A stretch of 64,000 nucleotides of DNA from WHSW01 sp963767285. Its GTDB lineage: Bacteria > Actinomycetota > Thermoleophilia > Solirubrobacterales > 70-9. The stretch spans positions 62,001 through 126,000 of the forward strand of contig CAVYDJ010000001.1 of NCBI GenBank assembly GCA_963767285.1, read 5' to 3'. Of the stretch, positions 22,516 through 32,535 are shown piece by piece (the first letter of the stretch is position 1; each line of letters starts with the position of its first letter). The notes beneath the pieces are model-generated. The model made no database searches, was not told the DNA's origin, and worked only from the letters and a program-made list of their open reading frames with translations. The translations under genes were made by a program, and so were the position numbers.

Positions 22516-23714
22516 TCGTCACCGCCCCGCCAGCCGGGCTTTGCGAGCACGATCTGCAGGTCGCTGATCCGCCGCTCGTGGAAGCCGCCCTCCGCGAAGG
22601 CGAGGTAGTAGTTCCAGAGTCGCTTGAAGCGCGCGTCGTAGCCGCGTGCCCGCAGCGCCGGCCAAGCGTCGTTGAAGCGCCCGCGCCAGGCGGCGAGGGT
22701 GCGGGCGTAATGGCTGGAGATGTCGTCCACCGCCGCGACCGGGATCCCGCACCGGTCGGCGAGCCGCGTGATCAAGCCCTGTGAGGGCAGGCAGCCGCCG
22801 GGGAAGATGTGCGTGTTGGAGAAGCTCCGCGCCGCCTTCTCGGTCTCGTAGTTGTCGTCGCGGCAGACGATCGCCTGCAGGAACATCGCCCCGCGCGGCC
22901 GCGTGAGCTCGGCGCACGTGGCGAAGAAGGCCGGGAGGTACTGCCAGCCGACCGCCTCGATCATCTCGATCGACGCGAGCTTGTCGTAGCTGCCGGTCAG
23001 GTCGCGGTAGTCGGTCAGCAGGACCTCGACCCGGTCGTCCAGGCCCGCATCGCGGACCCGCTCGACCGCGTAGGCGCGCTGCTCGCGCGAGATCGTCGTC
23101 GTCGTGACCCGGCAACCGCGGGTGCTCGCCGCGTGGATCGCGAGCCCGCCCCAGCCGGTGCCGATCTCGAGCAGGTGGTCCCCGGGCCCGAGGTCCAGGC
23201 CCGCGCAGATCCGCTCCAGCTTCAGCAGCTGGGCGCCCTCCAGGGTCGAGTCGGGCTCGCCGAAGACCGCCGCCGAGTACATCAGGCGCTCGTCCAGAAA
23301 CGCCTGAAAGAGCTCGTTGCCGAGGTCGTAGTGCGCCGAGATGTTCTCGCGGGCCCCGGCGCGCGTGTTGCGGGGGACGAGATCGATGACCCGTTCCAGC
23401 GGCCCGAGCAGGGGATGGACGCGGCGGCGCAGCGCGTCCCAGCGCGGCATGTTGCGCGCGGCGATCCTTGACACCGCGACGAGGTCGTCGCTTCGCCACA
23501 GACCCTCGATGTAGCCCTCGCCCAGGCCGAGGCTGCCACGCAGCGTCCACACGTAGGCGCGCGGGTCGACGACCTCGACCCGGGCGTGCAGCTCCGCGTC
23601 CGGTGGACCGAACGCGTAGCGGGAGTCCCCATCGACGATCTCGAGGCGCTCTCGGCGAACTCGCGCCAGGGCGGCGAACACGGTCCGTCGCGCGAGATCC
23701 ACGGCCGCGCTCAC
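22467..23714 (-). CDS. cyclopropane-fatty-acyl-phospholipid synthase-like SAM methyltransferase
   Basis: 415 residues from GTG 23714, whose GTGA overlaps the stop of the DUF1365 gene. An N-terminal domain (~1-110) is followed by SAM-methyltransferase motif I (LLEIGTGWGGLAIHA), YSAAVF and IEMIEAVG, typical of the CFA synthase family (NISAHYDLGNELF precedes them). The family transfers a methylene or methyl group from SAM to the double bond of phospholipid acyl chains at the membrane. The flavoprotein-DUF1365-CFA neighbourhood recurs in bacteria, including light/singlet-oxygen regulons of proteobacteria, where related enzymes make modified (for example furan-containing) fatty acids. The precise product here is unknown. 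Confidence 0.93.
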   Translation of the reverse strand: MSAAVDLARRTVFAALARVRRERLEIVDGDSRYAFGPPDAELHARVEVVDPRAYVWTLRGSLGLGEGYIEGLWRSDDLVAVSRIAARNMPRWDALRRRVHPLLGPLERVIDLVPRNTRAGARENISAHYDLGNELFQAFLDERLMYSAAVFGEPDSTLEGAQLLKLERICAGLDLGPGDHLLEIGTGWGGLAIHAASTRGCRVTTTTISREQRAYAVERVRDAGLDDRVEVLLTDYRDLTGSYDKLASIEMIEAVGWQYLPAFFATCAELTRPRGAMFLQAIVCRDDNYETEKAARSFSNTHIFPGGCLPSQGLITRLADRCGIPVAAVDDISSHYARTLAAWRGRFNDAWPALRARGYDARFKRLWNYYLAFAEGGFHERRISDLQIVLAKPGWRGGDEWRSLTHEPAAASLSS

Positions 23715-24457
23715 CCGGTCCGCCCCGGGTGCGGATGCCACGGCGCGCCCTTCAGCCGTAGCCGCAGCGCTTGCCAGTAGATCCTCGCCAGCACCTGGGC
23801 GGTGATCGCCGGGTAGCGGACGAGCATCCGCCGGGCCACGGACGGGCTCAGCTCGCGGCGCTCGAGGGACAGGGTCGCATCGAACGCGAGCGCGCCCCGC
23901 TTGGAGCTCGCGATGTGGACCTGCAGGTCGTCGCCCGGTGTGCTGGTGCGCCATTCGTACACGTGATCCATCCCCATCAGCGGCGAGACGTGAAACTGCT
24001 TCTCGAGTCGCCCCGAAATTATCCCGCTTTCCCCGCCGCCCTCGATCACGTACGCGTGCGACTCGCCCCAAGGCGTGTTGCTGACGTCCGCGAGCACCGC
24101 CTCGACCCGCACGCCCGCGTCGTCGAAGCAGAAGAAGAAGCTCACCGGGTTGAAGCAGTGGCCGAAGTAGCGCAGGTTGGTGAGCAGCCGGATCGGGCCG
24201 CCGGGGCGCCGGCCGGTCTCGGACGCGACCGTCTCGCGCACCACCTGGTCGAGCGGCAGCTCGGCTGGACCGAGGTAATCGGACCGCTTGAAGCGTGCGG
24301 GCGCCGGGCGTCGCGCCGACCACCCCGGCAGCGGATCGAGCGCGTCGGGGAGCTCGGCGAGGTCGAGGTAGACCATGAAGAGCGGGTAGCGGAACGAGTG
24401 CTCGACCGGGTCGAGACGGCGGTGGCCCACCGAGCCCTCGTAGATGGCGGACTTCAT
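23711..24457 (-). CDS. DUF1365 family protein
   Basis: 248 residues. Family features: MKSAIYEGSVGHRRLDPVEH, RLLTNLRYFGHCFNPVSFFF, VSNTPWGESH and a C-terminal HPHPG. No signal or clear membrane helix. DUF1365 proteins are consistently found between an FAD amine-oxidase-like protein and a CFA-synthase-like methyltransferase, exactly as here (start immediately follows the upstream stop; end overlaps the downstream start by 4 bp). A role in modifying unsaturated acyl chains is inferred from this association. Confidence 0.92.
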   Translation of the reverse strand: MKSAIYEGSVGHRRLDPVEHSFRYPLFMVYLDLAELPDALDPLPGWSARRPAPARFKRSDYLGPAELPLDQVVRETVASETGRRPGGPIRLLTNLRYFGHCFNPVSFFFCFDDAGVRVEAVLADVSNTPWGESHAYVIEGGGESGIISGRLEKQFHVSPLMGMDHVYEWRTSTPGDDLQVHIASSKRGALAFDATLSLERRELSPSVARRMLVRYPAITAQVLARIYWQALRLRLKGAPWHPHPGRTG

Positions 24458-25738
24458 CTACGCCGCCAGCCCCAGCTTCACGGCCGGCTCCAGCGCCCGC
24501 AGCCGCTCGCAGGCGCGCAGCGCGCTCCAGCAGCCGTCCTCGTGAAAGCCCCAGCGCCAGTAGGCCCCGCAGTAGTGGATCCGGTCGGCGCCGCTGATCT
24601 CGGCCCACCGTCCCTGGGCCGCGACGCTCTCGCGCGTGATCACGGGATGGTCGTACGCGATCGTCTCAATCACGGAGCCGTCGGCGATTCGCTCGCGCAG
24701 GTTGAGGGTGACGAAGTAGTCCCGAGCGGCGTCGAGCCGCTGGAGGTTGTTCATCCAGTAGGTGACGGCGGTCCGCTGCGGCTCATCCTCGGCGAGGTGG
24801 AAGTTCCAGCTCGCCCAAGCCCGCCGGCGCTTCGGCATCAGCGAGGCGTCGGTGTGCAGGACCGCTTCGTTGGGCCGGTACCGCATAGCGCCGAGGATCC
24901 CGTTCTCGGCCGGCGTCGGTGAGGCCAGCATGGCCAGCGCCTGGTCGGAGTGGGTCGCGACCACGACTTCGTCGAAGATCTCCGCGCCGGCACCGTCGGC
25001 GAGCACGCGGATCCCCCCGCCGAGTCGCTCGATCGCTCGTACCGGGGCGCCGGCGCGAAGCTCTCCCTCGAACCGCTCCAGCAGGCGCTCGACGTAGACG
25101 CGAGAGCCGCCGGGGATCGTCCGCCACCGCGGCCTGCCGGTGAGCTGGAGCTGGCCGTGGTTCTCCAGGAACTCGGCCAGGAAGCCCAGCGGGAAGTCCC
25201 AGATCGCCTCCGGATCCGCCGACCAGACCGCGGCGATCTCCGGCAGGATCGCCCGGTCGCAGAACCAGTGCGAATAGCCGCAGTCGCGCAGGAACTCGCC
25301 CACCGTCGGGGCGTCCGGGCGGCCGGCCAGCGGCCGGATCTCGCGGTTGAACCGCAGCTGATCGCGGATCAGCCGCCAGAAGTCCGGCCGCAGCAGGTTC
25401 GAGCGCTGGGCGAACAGCCCCCGCCGGGTGTTCGCGAACTCGAAGCGCCCGTCGGGCGCAGCGATCGACATCCCCATCTCCGAATCCTGCGTCTCGACCC
25501 CGAGCTCGGCGAGCAGGCGGGTGAAGTGCGGGTAGTTGCGGTCGTTGTGGACGATGAAGCCGGTATCGATCCAGCGCTCACCGTGCGGATCGTCGACGCG
25601 GATCGTGTTCGTGTGGCCGCCGATCCGATCGGCCGCCTCGAAGAGGGTGACGGCGTGCGATCGGTCTAACGAGCGCGCGGCGGTGAGGCCCGCGATCCCA
25701 GAGCCGATCACGGCGATCTTGTCTCGGTTGTCCCGCAC
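24458..25738 (-). CDS. FAD-dependent amine-oxidase-like flavoprotein
   Basis: 426 residues from GTG 25738; the open frame upstream to 25945 is antisense to the small gene there and is excluded. The N-terminus is a dinucleotide-binding fold (IAVIGSGIAGLTAARSL, then LFEAADRIGGHTNT), followed by DTGFIVHNDRNYPHF and a C-terminal FAD segment (IHYCGAYWRWGFHEDG). It belongs to the NAD(P)-binding/amine-oxidase-like group usually beside DUF1365 and CFA-synthase-like genes, and probably oxidises or desaturates an acyl substrate. First gene of the four-gene operon. Confidence 0.92.
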   Translation of the reverse strand: MRDNRDKIAVIGSGIAGLTAARSLDRSHAVTLFEAADRIGGHTNTIRVDDPHGERWIDTGFIVHNDRNYPHFTRLLAELGVETQDSEMGMSIAAPDGRFEFANTRRGLFAQRSNLLRPDFWRLIRDQLRFNREIRPLAGRPDAPTVGEFLRDCGYSHWFCDRAILPEIAAVWSADPEAIWDFPLGFLAEFLENHGQLQLTGRPRWRTIPGGSRVYVERLLERFEGELRAGAPVRAIERLGGGIRVLADGAGAEIFDEVVVATHSDQALAMLASPTPAENGILGAMRYRPNEAVLHTDASLMPKRRRAWASWNFHLAEDEPQRTAVTYWMNNLQRLDAARDYFVTLNLRERIADGSVIETIAYDHPVITRESVAAQGRWAEISGADRIHYCGAYWRWGFHEDGCWSALRACERLRALEPAVKLGLAA

Positions 25739-25790
25739 GCCTGGTTCTACGCGGGCGAGCGGAGGCCAGATCAGCCCGGCTCGGCCGGGC

Positions 25791-26174
25791 TCAGCCCCAA
25801 AGCAGCATCGACTGCGGGTCGTCCGGGTCGACGTTGACGACGATCTCGCCGCCGATCTTCTGCTTGTAGCCGTCGACGGACTGGCCGATGATCTGCTGCG
25901 CGAAGGTGGCCGTGTAGGGCTCGCCGCCGGTCGGCTTGACCTCAACCTCGAGCTCGAACTCGACGCCGCCCGAGAGCGGGTCCTTGTTGCCGGTCTCGCG
26001 CATCCCCTTCAGTACCGCCGGGTGCTTGACGCCCTGCTGGGCGAGTTTGTTCGTCTTCGCCGCGGCCTCCTGGACGCCGCCCATCCCGCCCATGCTCGCG
26101 ACCGAGCCGCCGGCGGCTTTGGTCGCGTCCTGGGCCTGCTTCGCCGCGTCCTTGAACTTGTCCATGAAACCCAT
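25791..26174 (-). CDS. small protein with C-terminal beta domain, unknown function
   Basis: 127 residues from ATG 26174 (ATG 26165 also possible), GGAG upstream. The N-terminal 60 residues are helical and Ala/Lys-rich (MDKFKDAAKQAQDATKAAGG), followed by TNKLAQQGVKHPAVLKG and a beta domain (VEFELEVEVKPTGGEPYTATF ending NVDPDDPQSMLLWG). The same layout occurs in other high-GC actinobacterial proteins of unknown function. It sits just upstream of the lipid-modification operon on the same strand. Confidence 0.75.
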   Translation of the reverse strand: MGFMDKFKDAAKQAQDATKAAGGSVASMGGMGGVQEAAAKTNKLAQQGVKHPAVLKGMRETGNKDPLSGGVEFELEVEVKPTGGEPYTATFAQQIIGQSVDGYKQKIGGEIVVNVDPDDPQSMLLWG

Positions 26175-26232
26175 CGTCGCTCCAACCTTTCCCCGTGGTC
26201 TGCGGGCAGGCTATCGCTACTGTGGCGCGCTG

Positions 26233-27885
26233 ATGACTCGGATCACGGTGCTCGCGCTGCTCGTCTGGGGCCTACTCGCGAGCCCGGCGCTCGCCGCCGA
26301 CGATCCGGCTGCCCAATCGCCGTTCGGCGGCCAGCTGCCGCCGCGGCTTGCCGAGCCCGACTCGCAGACGGCGCCGCCATCCGGATTCGAGATCTCCGCG
26401 GCCGAGGCGATCGAGATCGCCGGCGCGACGGCGGTTGTTCGCGATGAGCTGACCGAGAGCCCGGGCGCGGAGCCGGTCGCACTCGTGCGCGGCGACCGCT
26501 GGCAGGTCGCCTACGAGGACGACGGAAACGAGGTCGCGCAGGTGATCATCGACGGGGACGACGGCTCGGTCGACGAGGCGTGGCGCGACTTCCAGGTCGA
26601 GACCCATCTGGCGCGGGGGTACTCCGACGCGATCGCCCAGGAGGTCAACTCGCCCTGGATCTGGCTGCCGCTCTGCCTCTTGTTCGTCGCCCCGTTCTTC
26701 GATCCCCGGCGCCCCCTGCGCCTCGTGCACCTCGACCTGCTGGTCCTGCTGGGTCTCGGGATCTCGCTCTTCTTCTTCAACCGCGCCGAGATCACCGCGT
26801 CGGTCGCGCTCACCTATCCGGTGCTCGGCTACTTCCTGATCCGGATGCTGGTCGCGGGGCTGTGGCCGCGCGAGCGCAAGGGGCCGCTGATCCCGCTGGT
26901 CCCGATCACGTGGCTGGCGATCGGCGTCTTCGTCCTCGTGGCCGGGCGGATCGCCCTCAACGTAGTCGACTCGCACGTGATCGACATCGGCATGGCCGGG
27001 GTCGTGGGAGCCGACCGGATCGCCGGGGGCGAGCCGCTGTACGAGGGCGCCTTCTCGCTCGGCCTCGACCTCAAGGGCGACGTCTACGGTCCGGTCAACT
27101 ACCTCTCCTACGTCCCGTTCGAGCTCGCGCTGCCGTGGGACGGGGTCTGGGACGCGGGGGTGGGGGCGGCCCACGCCGCCGCGATCGGCTTCGACCTCGT
27201 CTGCGTCGGCGGGCTCATCGCGCTCGGGCGGCGGCTGCGCGGCGGGGACGACGGCCGGGCGCTGGGCTGGGCGCTCGCCTTCGCCTGGGTTGCCTGTCCG
27301 TGGACGCTCTACACGATGAACGCGAACGCCAACGACGCTCTGATCGCGGCGCTCGGGATCGGGGCACTGGTCGCGCTGCGCTCAGCTCCGGCGCGCGGGG
27401 TCTTCGTCGCGCTGGGTGCCGCGGCCAAGTTCGGACCGGCGGCACTGGCACCGCTGTTCGCGACCGCCGACGTCGAACGCCGCTGGCGCGGAGCGTTCTG
27501 GTTCTCGGTCGCCTTCGTCGTCGTCGCGGCGGCGGTCACGGTCCCGTTCATCCCCGACGGCGGTCTGCAGGAGATGTACGACCGTACGCTCGGCTACCAG
27601 GCGGCCCGCAGCTCGCCGTTCTCCGTCTGGGGCCAGGCCCCGTCGCTGGACTTCCTGCAATCGATCGCGCGCGTTCTCGCCGCCGCTCTGGCGATCGGTG
27701 TCGCGTTCTGGCCGCGCGTCAAGTCGCCGCTGCAGATCGCTGCCCTCGCCGCCGCCGTGACGATCGCCGTCCAGCTCACGGCGAGCCACTGGTTCTACTT
27801 CTACGTCGTCTGGTTCCTGCCGTTCGTGCTGGTCGCGAGCTTCGCCTCCCACAGAGAGGTTGTGCGGCGGGGGTTCCTGGGTTAG
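26233..27885 (+). CDS. polytopic membrane protein, possible GT87/DUF2029-type glycosyltransferase
   Basis: 550 residues from ATG 26233. Signal-like first helix (TVLALLVWGLLASPALA), then a ~100-residue extracytoplasmic region with a PepSY-like pattern (WQVAYEDDGNEVAQVIIDGD), then about ten membrane helices from residue 145. A loop after the fourth helix (SHVIDIGMAGVVGADRIAGG, PLYEG) and the HWFYFYVVWFLPF end resemble polyprenyl-phosphate-dependent glycosyltransferases, but I see no unambiguous catalytic motif. Call it a membrane protein with weak glycosyltransferase resemblance. Confidence 0.75.
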   Translation: MTRITVLALLVWGLLASPALAADDPAAQSPFGGQLPPRLAEPDSQTAPPSGFEISAAEAIEIAGATAVVRDELTESPGAEPVALVRGDRWQVAYEDDGNEVAQVIIDGDDGSVDEAWRDFQVETHLARGYSDAIAQEVNSPWIWLPLCLLFVAPFFDPRRPLRLVHLDLLVLLGLGISLFFFNRAEITASVALTYPVLGYFLIRMLVAGLWPRERKGPLIPLVPITWLAIGVFVLVAGRIALNVVDSHVIDIGMAGVVGADRIAGGEPLYEGAFSLGLDLKGDVYGPVNYLSYVPFELALPWDGVWDAGVGAAHAAAIGFDLVCVGGLIALGRRLRGGDDGRALGWALAFAWVACPWTLYTMNANANDALIAALGIGALVALRSAPARGVFVALGAAAKFGPAALAPLFATADVERRWRGAFWFSVAFVVVAAAVTVPFIPDGGLQEMYDRTLGYQAARSSPFSVWGQAPSLDFLQSIARVLAAALAIGVAFWPRVKSPLQIAALAAAVTIAVQLTASHWFYFYVVWFLPFVLVASFASHREVVRRGFLG

Positions 27886-27920
27886 GCTCGGTCCAGGTCC
27901 CCCCTACACGGAGGTTGAGT

Positions 27921-30900
27921 GTGGACCGCAAGGGAGTGCGGACGGTGGTAGCGGTGGCGTCACTTGCCGGCGCGCTGGTGGTTGCGGCCCCCGCTTCGGC
28001 CGCGCCGGGAGATCTGGACCCCGCCTTCGGCACGGGCGGCAAGACCGTTACGGATCTGCCCGGCAACGTCCTCCGCGCGCCGGCTGTCGGTTTGCAGAGC
28101 GACGGCAAGCTGATCGTTGCCGGGTACACCGACGACCGCCTCGGGTCGGGGTTCGTCGCGCGGTACTCGACCAGCGGCATCCTCGATGACGGCGGCGACG
28201 GCCCCGGCGGGGCCGGCTTCGGGACCGGCGACGGCTACGTCACGTTCGACTTCGGTGCTCGCGAGTCCGACGATTCGCGGGGTGGCTGTCCAGGGCGACG
28301 ACAAGATCGTCGTGGTGGGCGGGTCCGGGACTCCGGCGACCCCTCGATTTCGGCATCGCCCGCTTACTCCCCAACGGCACGCTGGACTCGAGCTTCGACG
28401 GCGACGGCAAGGTCACGGCCGACTTCGGCCGCGTTATCGGCGACACGGCGTTGGACGTCGCGATCCAGCCGGCCGACGGCAAGATCGTGGTGGGCGGCAA
28501 ATGGGGTCGGCGGCAAGCAGCCGACTTCGCGTTGGCCCGCTACAACGCCGACGGCTCCCTGGACTCGGGCTTCAGACGGGGACGGCAAGCTGACGACCGA
28601 CTTCGCCGGCACCGACTTTGTCGACAGCCTCGCGATCCAGGTCGACGGCAAGATCGTCGCGGCGGTTGGCCTGGCGCCGGCGATTGGGGCCTCGCGCGCT
28701 ACAAGCGCCGACGGCTCGCTCGACGATGGCGGTGACGGCCCGGCCGGCACGGGCTTCGGCGGCGACGGCAAGGTCACGACGAACTTCGGCGCTTCCGACT
28801 TCGCCACCGGGGTCGCGATCCAGCCCGACGGCAAGATTCTCGTCGGCGGGGAGGGCGGCAACAACTTCAACCTCGCCCGCTACAACGCCGCGGACGGCTC
28901 GCTCGACCCCAGCATTCAACGGCGACGGCAACAGCGACGGCAAGGTGACCTCGGACTTCGGGGGCACAGGCGATGAGAAACCGACTTCACTGGTGCTCCA
29001 GAACGACGGCTTCATCAACCTGGTCGGGTACACGGACGCGGCGCCCGTGAACATCAATGCGGTGGTCGCCCACTACACGCCGAACGGAAAGCTCGACACT
29101 CGGTTCGGCACCGGGGGCTCAGTCGTTCGTCGACTTTGCCGGTACCCCGACTACTCCGAGGCGGCGGTCATGCAGCCCGGCAACAAGCTGACCTTCGTCG
29201 GCATGACCGACGGGCCCGACGAGCACCGTGTCCTCGCACGCGTGGACGCCGACACGGACTCGCCCGGCAACCGGACTGGGCCTTCGGTGGGCTCGGCAAG
29301 ACGGTTACGAACCTGCCCGGCAGCGTCTCGCGGTGAGCATCGCCCAGCAGAGCGACGGCAAGCTGATCGTCGGCGGCGGGGACAACGGCCTGACGTCGGT
29401 CTTCGTTGCGCGCTATACGGCCGACGGTGTTCTCGATGATGGCGGGGACGGGCCGGGCGGCACCCCCGGCTGGGGCGTGACCGGCGATGGATACACGACC
29501 TTCGATTGGGGTGGGGGGGGTGGGGCAAACCCGTCTCTCAGCGGGATCGCCGTGCAGGGCGACGACAAGATCGTCGCCGTCGGAAAATCGAGCGGAGACT
29601 TCGCGGTCGCCCGCCTGAACGCGGACGGCATGTTCGACAACGGCTTCGATGGCAACGGCAGGCTGACGACGGACTTTGGCGCTACCGAGAGCGCTTCCGC
29701 GGTGGCGGTCCAGCCCTCCGACGGCAAGATCGTCGTGGCTGGAAATGACAGCCAGCGGCACCGACTTCACGTCGCGCGCTACAACGGCGCCGACGGCTCG
29801 CTCGACGACGGTGGCGACGGCGCGGGTCCGCTCGGCTTCGACGTCGACGGCAAGCTCAAGACCGACCTGCTCGGCGCCAACGACCGCGCGAACAGCGTCG
29901 CGATCCAAGCGAACGGCAAGATCGTCGTGGGCGGCGGGGCGGGAATCAGCGAGTTCGGGCTCGTCCGCTACAACGGCGCCGACCGGCTCGCTCGACGACG
30001 GCGGCGACGGCGCGGGCGGCGCGGGCTTCGGCGGCGACGGCAAGGTGACGACCGACATGGGCTCGAACGACGCCGTCAACTCGCTCGCGATCCAGCCGGA
30101 CGGCAAGATCGTGGCGGCCGGGACCGCGGGAGCTTCGGGCGACGACTTCGGGGTCGCCCGCTACAACCCGCTCGACGGCTCGCTCGACTCGGGCTTCGAT
30201 GGCGACGGCAAGGTGACGAGCAACTTCGGCAACGAGCGAGGGCGTGGTCGAGGTCCTGGTGCAGAGCGACGGCTTCATCAACGTCGTGGGCAACACGGAC
30301 AACGGGGGAGTCGACGTTCGACGCCGCGATCGCCCATTACACGCCCAACGGGACGCTCGACACCGCGTTCAGCAACGACGGGTTCGCGACCGTCGACTTC
30401 GGGACCGGCGACAACTTCGCGGAGTCGGCGCTGATGCAGACCGGCAAGAGGCTGACCTTCGTCGGCGAGGACCTCAACAACGTGACGCTCGGGCGCGTGA
30501 AGACCGATACGGATTCGGACAACGACGGGGTCGTGAACCCCGTCGACAACTGCCCGACCACCGCCAACTCGAACCAGGCCAACGACGACGGCGACGACCT
30601 GGGCGACGCCTGCGATCCGGACGACGACAACGACGGGCGCGCCGACGGGTCCGACGCGTGCCCGACCGGCGACAACGGCTGGACCTCGAACGGCGCCACG
30701 ACCACGACTCCGATGGTTGCCGGGACGCCGGTGAGGACGCCGACGACGACAACGACACGGTCGCCGACGGCTCCGACGCCTGCCCGATCGGCGCTGCGGC
30801 CGGCACCGACACCGACGGCGACGGCTGCAAGGACGCCGGCGAGGACGCCGACGACGACAACGACACGCATCGCCGACGGCTCCGACACCTGCCCGGTGGG

Positions 30901-31667
30901 CGCTGCCGCCGGCACGGACACCGACGGCGACGGCTGCAAGGACGCGGGCGAGGACGCCGACGACGACAACGACACGATCGCCGACGGCTCCGACAACTGC
31001 GCCGCTGGTCGCGAACACGGATCAGGCCGAACAACGACGCGCGACGCGCAGGGCGACGTCTGCGACGCCGACGACGACAACGACGACGCTCGCCGACGGC
31101 GCCGACAACTGCGCCCTCGGTCGCGAACACGAATCAGGCCAGACAACGACGGCGACGCGCAGGGCGACGTCTGCGACGCCGACGACGACAACGACGACGC
31201 TCGCCGACGGCGCCGACAACTGCGCGCTGGTCGGCGAACGCCGACCAGGCGAACAACGACGGCGACGGCCAGGGCGACGCCTGCGACGCCGACGACGACA
31301 ACGACGGCGTTCTCGACGCCGCCGATGCCTGCCCGCTCGTCTCCGGCGCCGGCAGCAACGGCTGCGCCGTTGCCGGCCGGGCCCTGCGACGTCGAGCCGG
31401 ACGCTCTCGCTCTCCCGCTCGGGCAAGAAGTTCAAGGGCGCGCTGACCGCAGACGTCACCGGCTGCGCGGCGGGTCAGGCGGTCGAGGTCTTCCAGAAGG
31501 TCAAGGGCCCGGACCGGAGCCTCGGGACCGCGACGACGAAGCCGAGCGGGAAGTACTCGCTGAAGAAGAAGGCACCCGACGGCAAGTACTACGCGACCGC
31601 GGCACAGAGCACAGCGGCCGGCGTCACCTGCCTGGCCGCGAAGTCGGGCAAGGTGAAAGTGGGCTGA
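27921..31667 (+). pseudogene. secreted Delta-60-repeat / thrombospondin-type-3 surface protein, interrupted by many frameshifts
   Basis: GTG 27921 follows GGAGG by about 7 nt and gives a signal peptide (VRTVVAVASLAGALVVAAPA). It then reads as Delta-60 beta-propeller-like repeats (DGKIVVGG, FALARYNADGSLD, FGGDGKVTTDF), but the frame changes near 28270, 28340, 28575, 28912, 29277, 29333, 29988, 30240, 30305, 30700 and 30868, among others. Two ~1.3-kb repeat modules lie in tandem (about 27990-29275 and 29276-30500), each ending with an AHYTPNG...LTFVG segment. From ~30500 Asp-rich thrombospondin-3-like calcium repeats follow (DNDGVVNPVDNCP, GDACDPDDDNDG), and a small beta domain ends at the TGA 31665-31667. 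No single frame encodes the protein. Pseudogene or locally wrong consensus. Confidence 0.8.
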
Positions 31668-31670
31668 ACG

Positions 31671-31700
31671 AAAGCGGGCGCCCTCCCTGGCGCCCGTTCG
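31671..31700. terminator. bidirectional hairpin terminator
   Basis: CGGGCGCC-CTCCCT-GGCGCCCG (31675-31696), extended by flanking AA/TT pairs, lies between the convergent surface-protein locus (stop 31667) and ferritin-like gene (stop 31720). Confidence 0.7.
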
Positions 31701-31719
31701 TCCGTCGCTGTGGATGCGC

Positions 31720-32466
31720 TCAGCGAGGCTTCAGCGTGTTCACGCCCTTCGGAGCCGGGGTGCGCTTCTTGACCTCGTCGAAGTCGTAGAACGCGCCCGG
31801 GCTTGCGCCCTCCTTGCCGAGGCCGAACCCGGCCTCCTGCAGGAGAACCACGGCGTGGTTGATGTTCGTGAACTTGTACTTCGCGAACGCGCGGTCGTTG
31901 CCGAGCTGGCCGAGCGACTGCAGCGCCAGCGCGCGGTGCACCGACTCGACGCCCATGATCTCCGCCGCATAGCGGGCGGAGGTCGGGTCGCCCTTCGCGG
32001 CGAACGTCGTCGTTCCGATCAGGTACGCGTTGACGAAGATCTGATCGCCCTTGACCAGAGTGCTCAGCAGCCCGGTCGAGCTGGCGAACACGGCGTCCGG
32101 AACCCAGATCTTCTTGGTCGCCGGTCGAGCGCCGATCGAGCGCAGGACTTTGTAGTGGTCCAGCTCCTGAAAGGCGGCCGCCTCGACGTTCCGCTTCGTC
32201 ACCGAGTCGAGGGCGACACGCTCCGCTCCGACCGTGTTGACGATCGTTGCCAGCACCTCGGCCGTGGCCGCGATGTTGAGGACGTTCTGCGGGTCGGCCT
32301 TGGATGCGGACTTGGCGATCGCGCTGCCGACGCCCGTGGCGCCCAGCAGCCCCATGCCGCCGAGGGTCGCCGCCGCGCCACCCACGAATCCCCTGCGCGT
32401 GCTCGCCGACTCGCCGGCGTACTCACGGTCGATCGCCTCGAAGGCGAGGTTCTCCGCTTCACTCAC
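31720..32466 (-). CDS. Tat-type ferritin-like protein
   Basis: 248 residues from GTG 32466, chosen because TTAGGAGGAG lies 7-8 nt upstream; an ATG nine codons earlier has no such site. After a 35-residue cytoplasmic-looking leader comes a twin-arginine motif (STRRGFVGGAAATLGGMGLL) and an AxA-type end. The mature domain carries paired helix motifs AATAEVLATI, FQELDHYKV (ExxH) and GVESVHRALA (ExxH), the ferritin-like pattern. It is a diverged relative of the proteins at 11991 and 12686, without a lipobox. Probably acts outside the membrane; function in iron or peroxide handling is inferred. It stands alone, followed by a bidirectional terminator. Confidence 0.82.
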   Translation of the reverse strand: MSEAENLAFEAIDREYAGESASTRRGFVGGAAATLGGMGLLGATGVGSAIAKSASKADPQNVLNIAATAEVLATIVNTVGAERVALDSVTKRNVEAAAFQELDHYKVLRSIGARPATKKIWVPDAVFASSTGLLSTLVKGDQIFVNAYLIGTTTFAAKGDPTSARYAAEIMGVESVHRALALQSLGQLGNDRAFAKYKFTNINHAVVLLQEAGFGLGKEGASPGAFYDFDEVKKRTPAPKGVNTLKPR

Positions 32467-32535
32467 TGCACTCCTCCTAACTGTTGTTGGCATCCCCCAC
32501 GAAGGGGCTACGCAGACAACGCGAGGTCGGATCAG

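Noticed and set aside
30500..31350. Regular 36-100 bp DNA repeats resembling an array
   Set aside because: They translate, frame by frame, as Asp-rich thrombospondin-type-3 calcium repeats of the broken surface gene.
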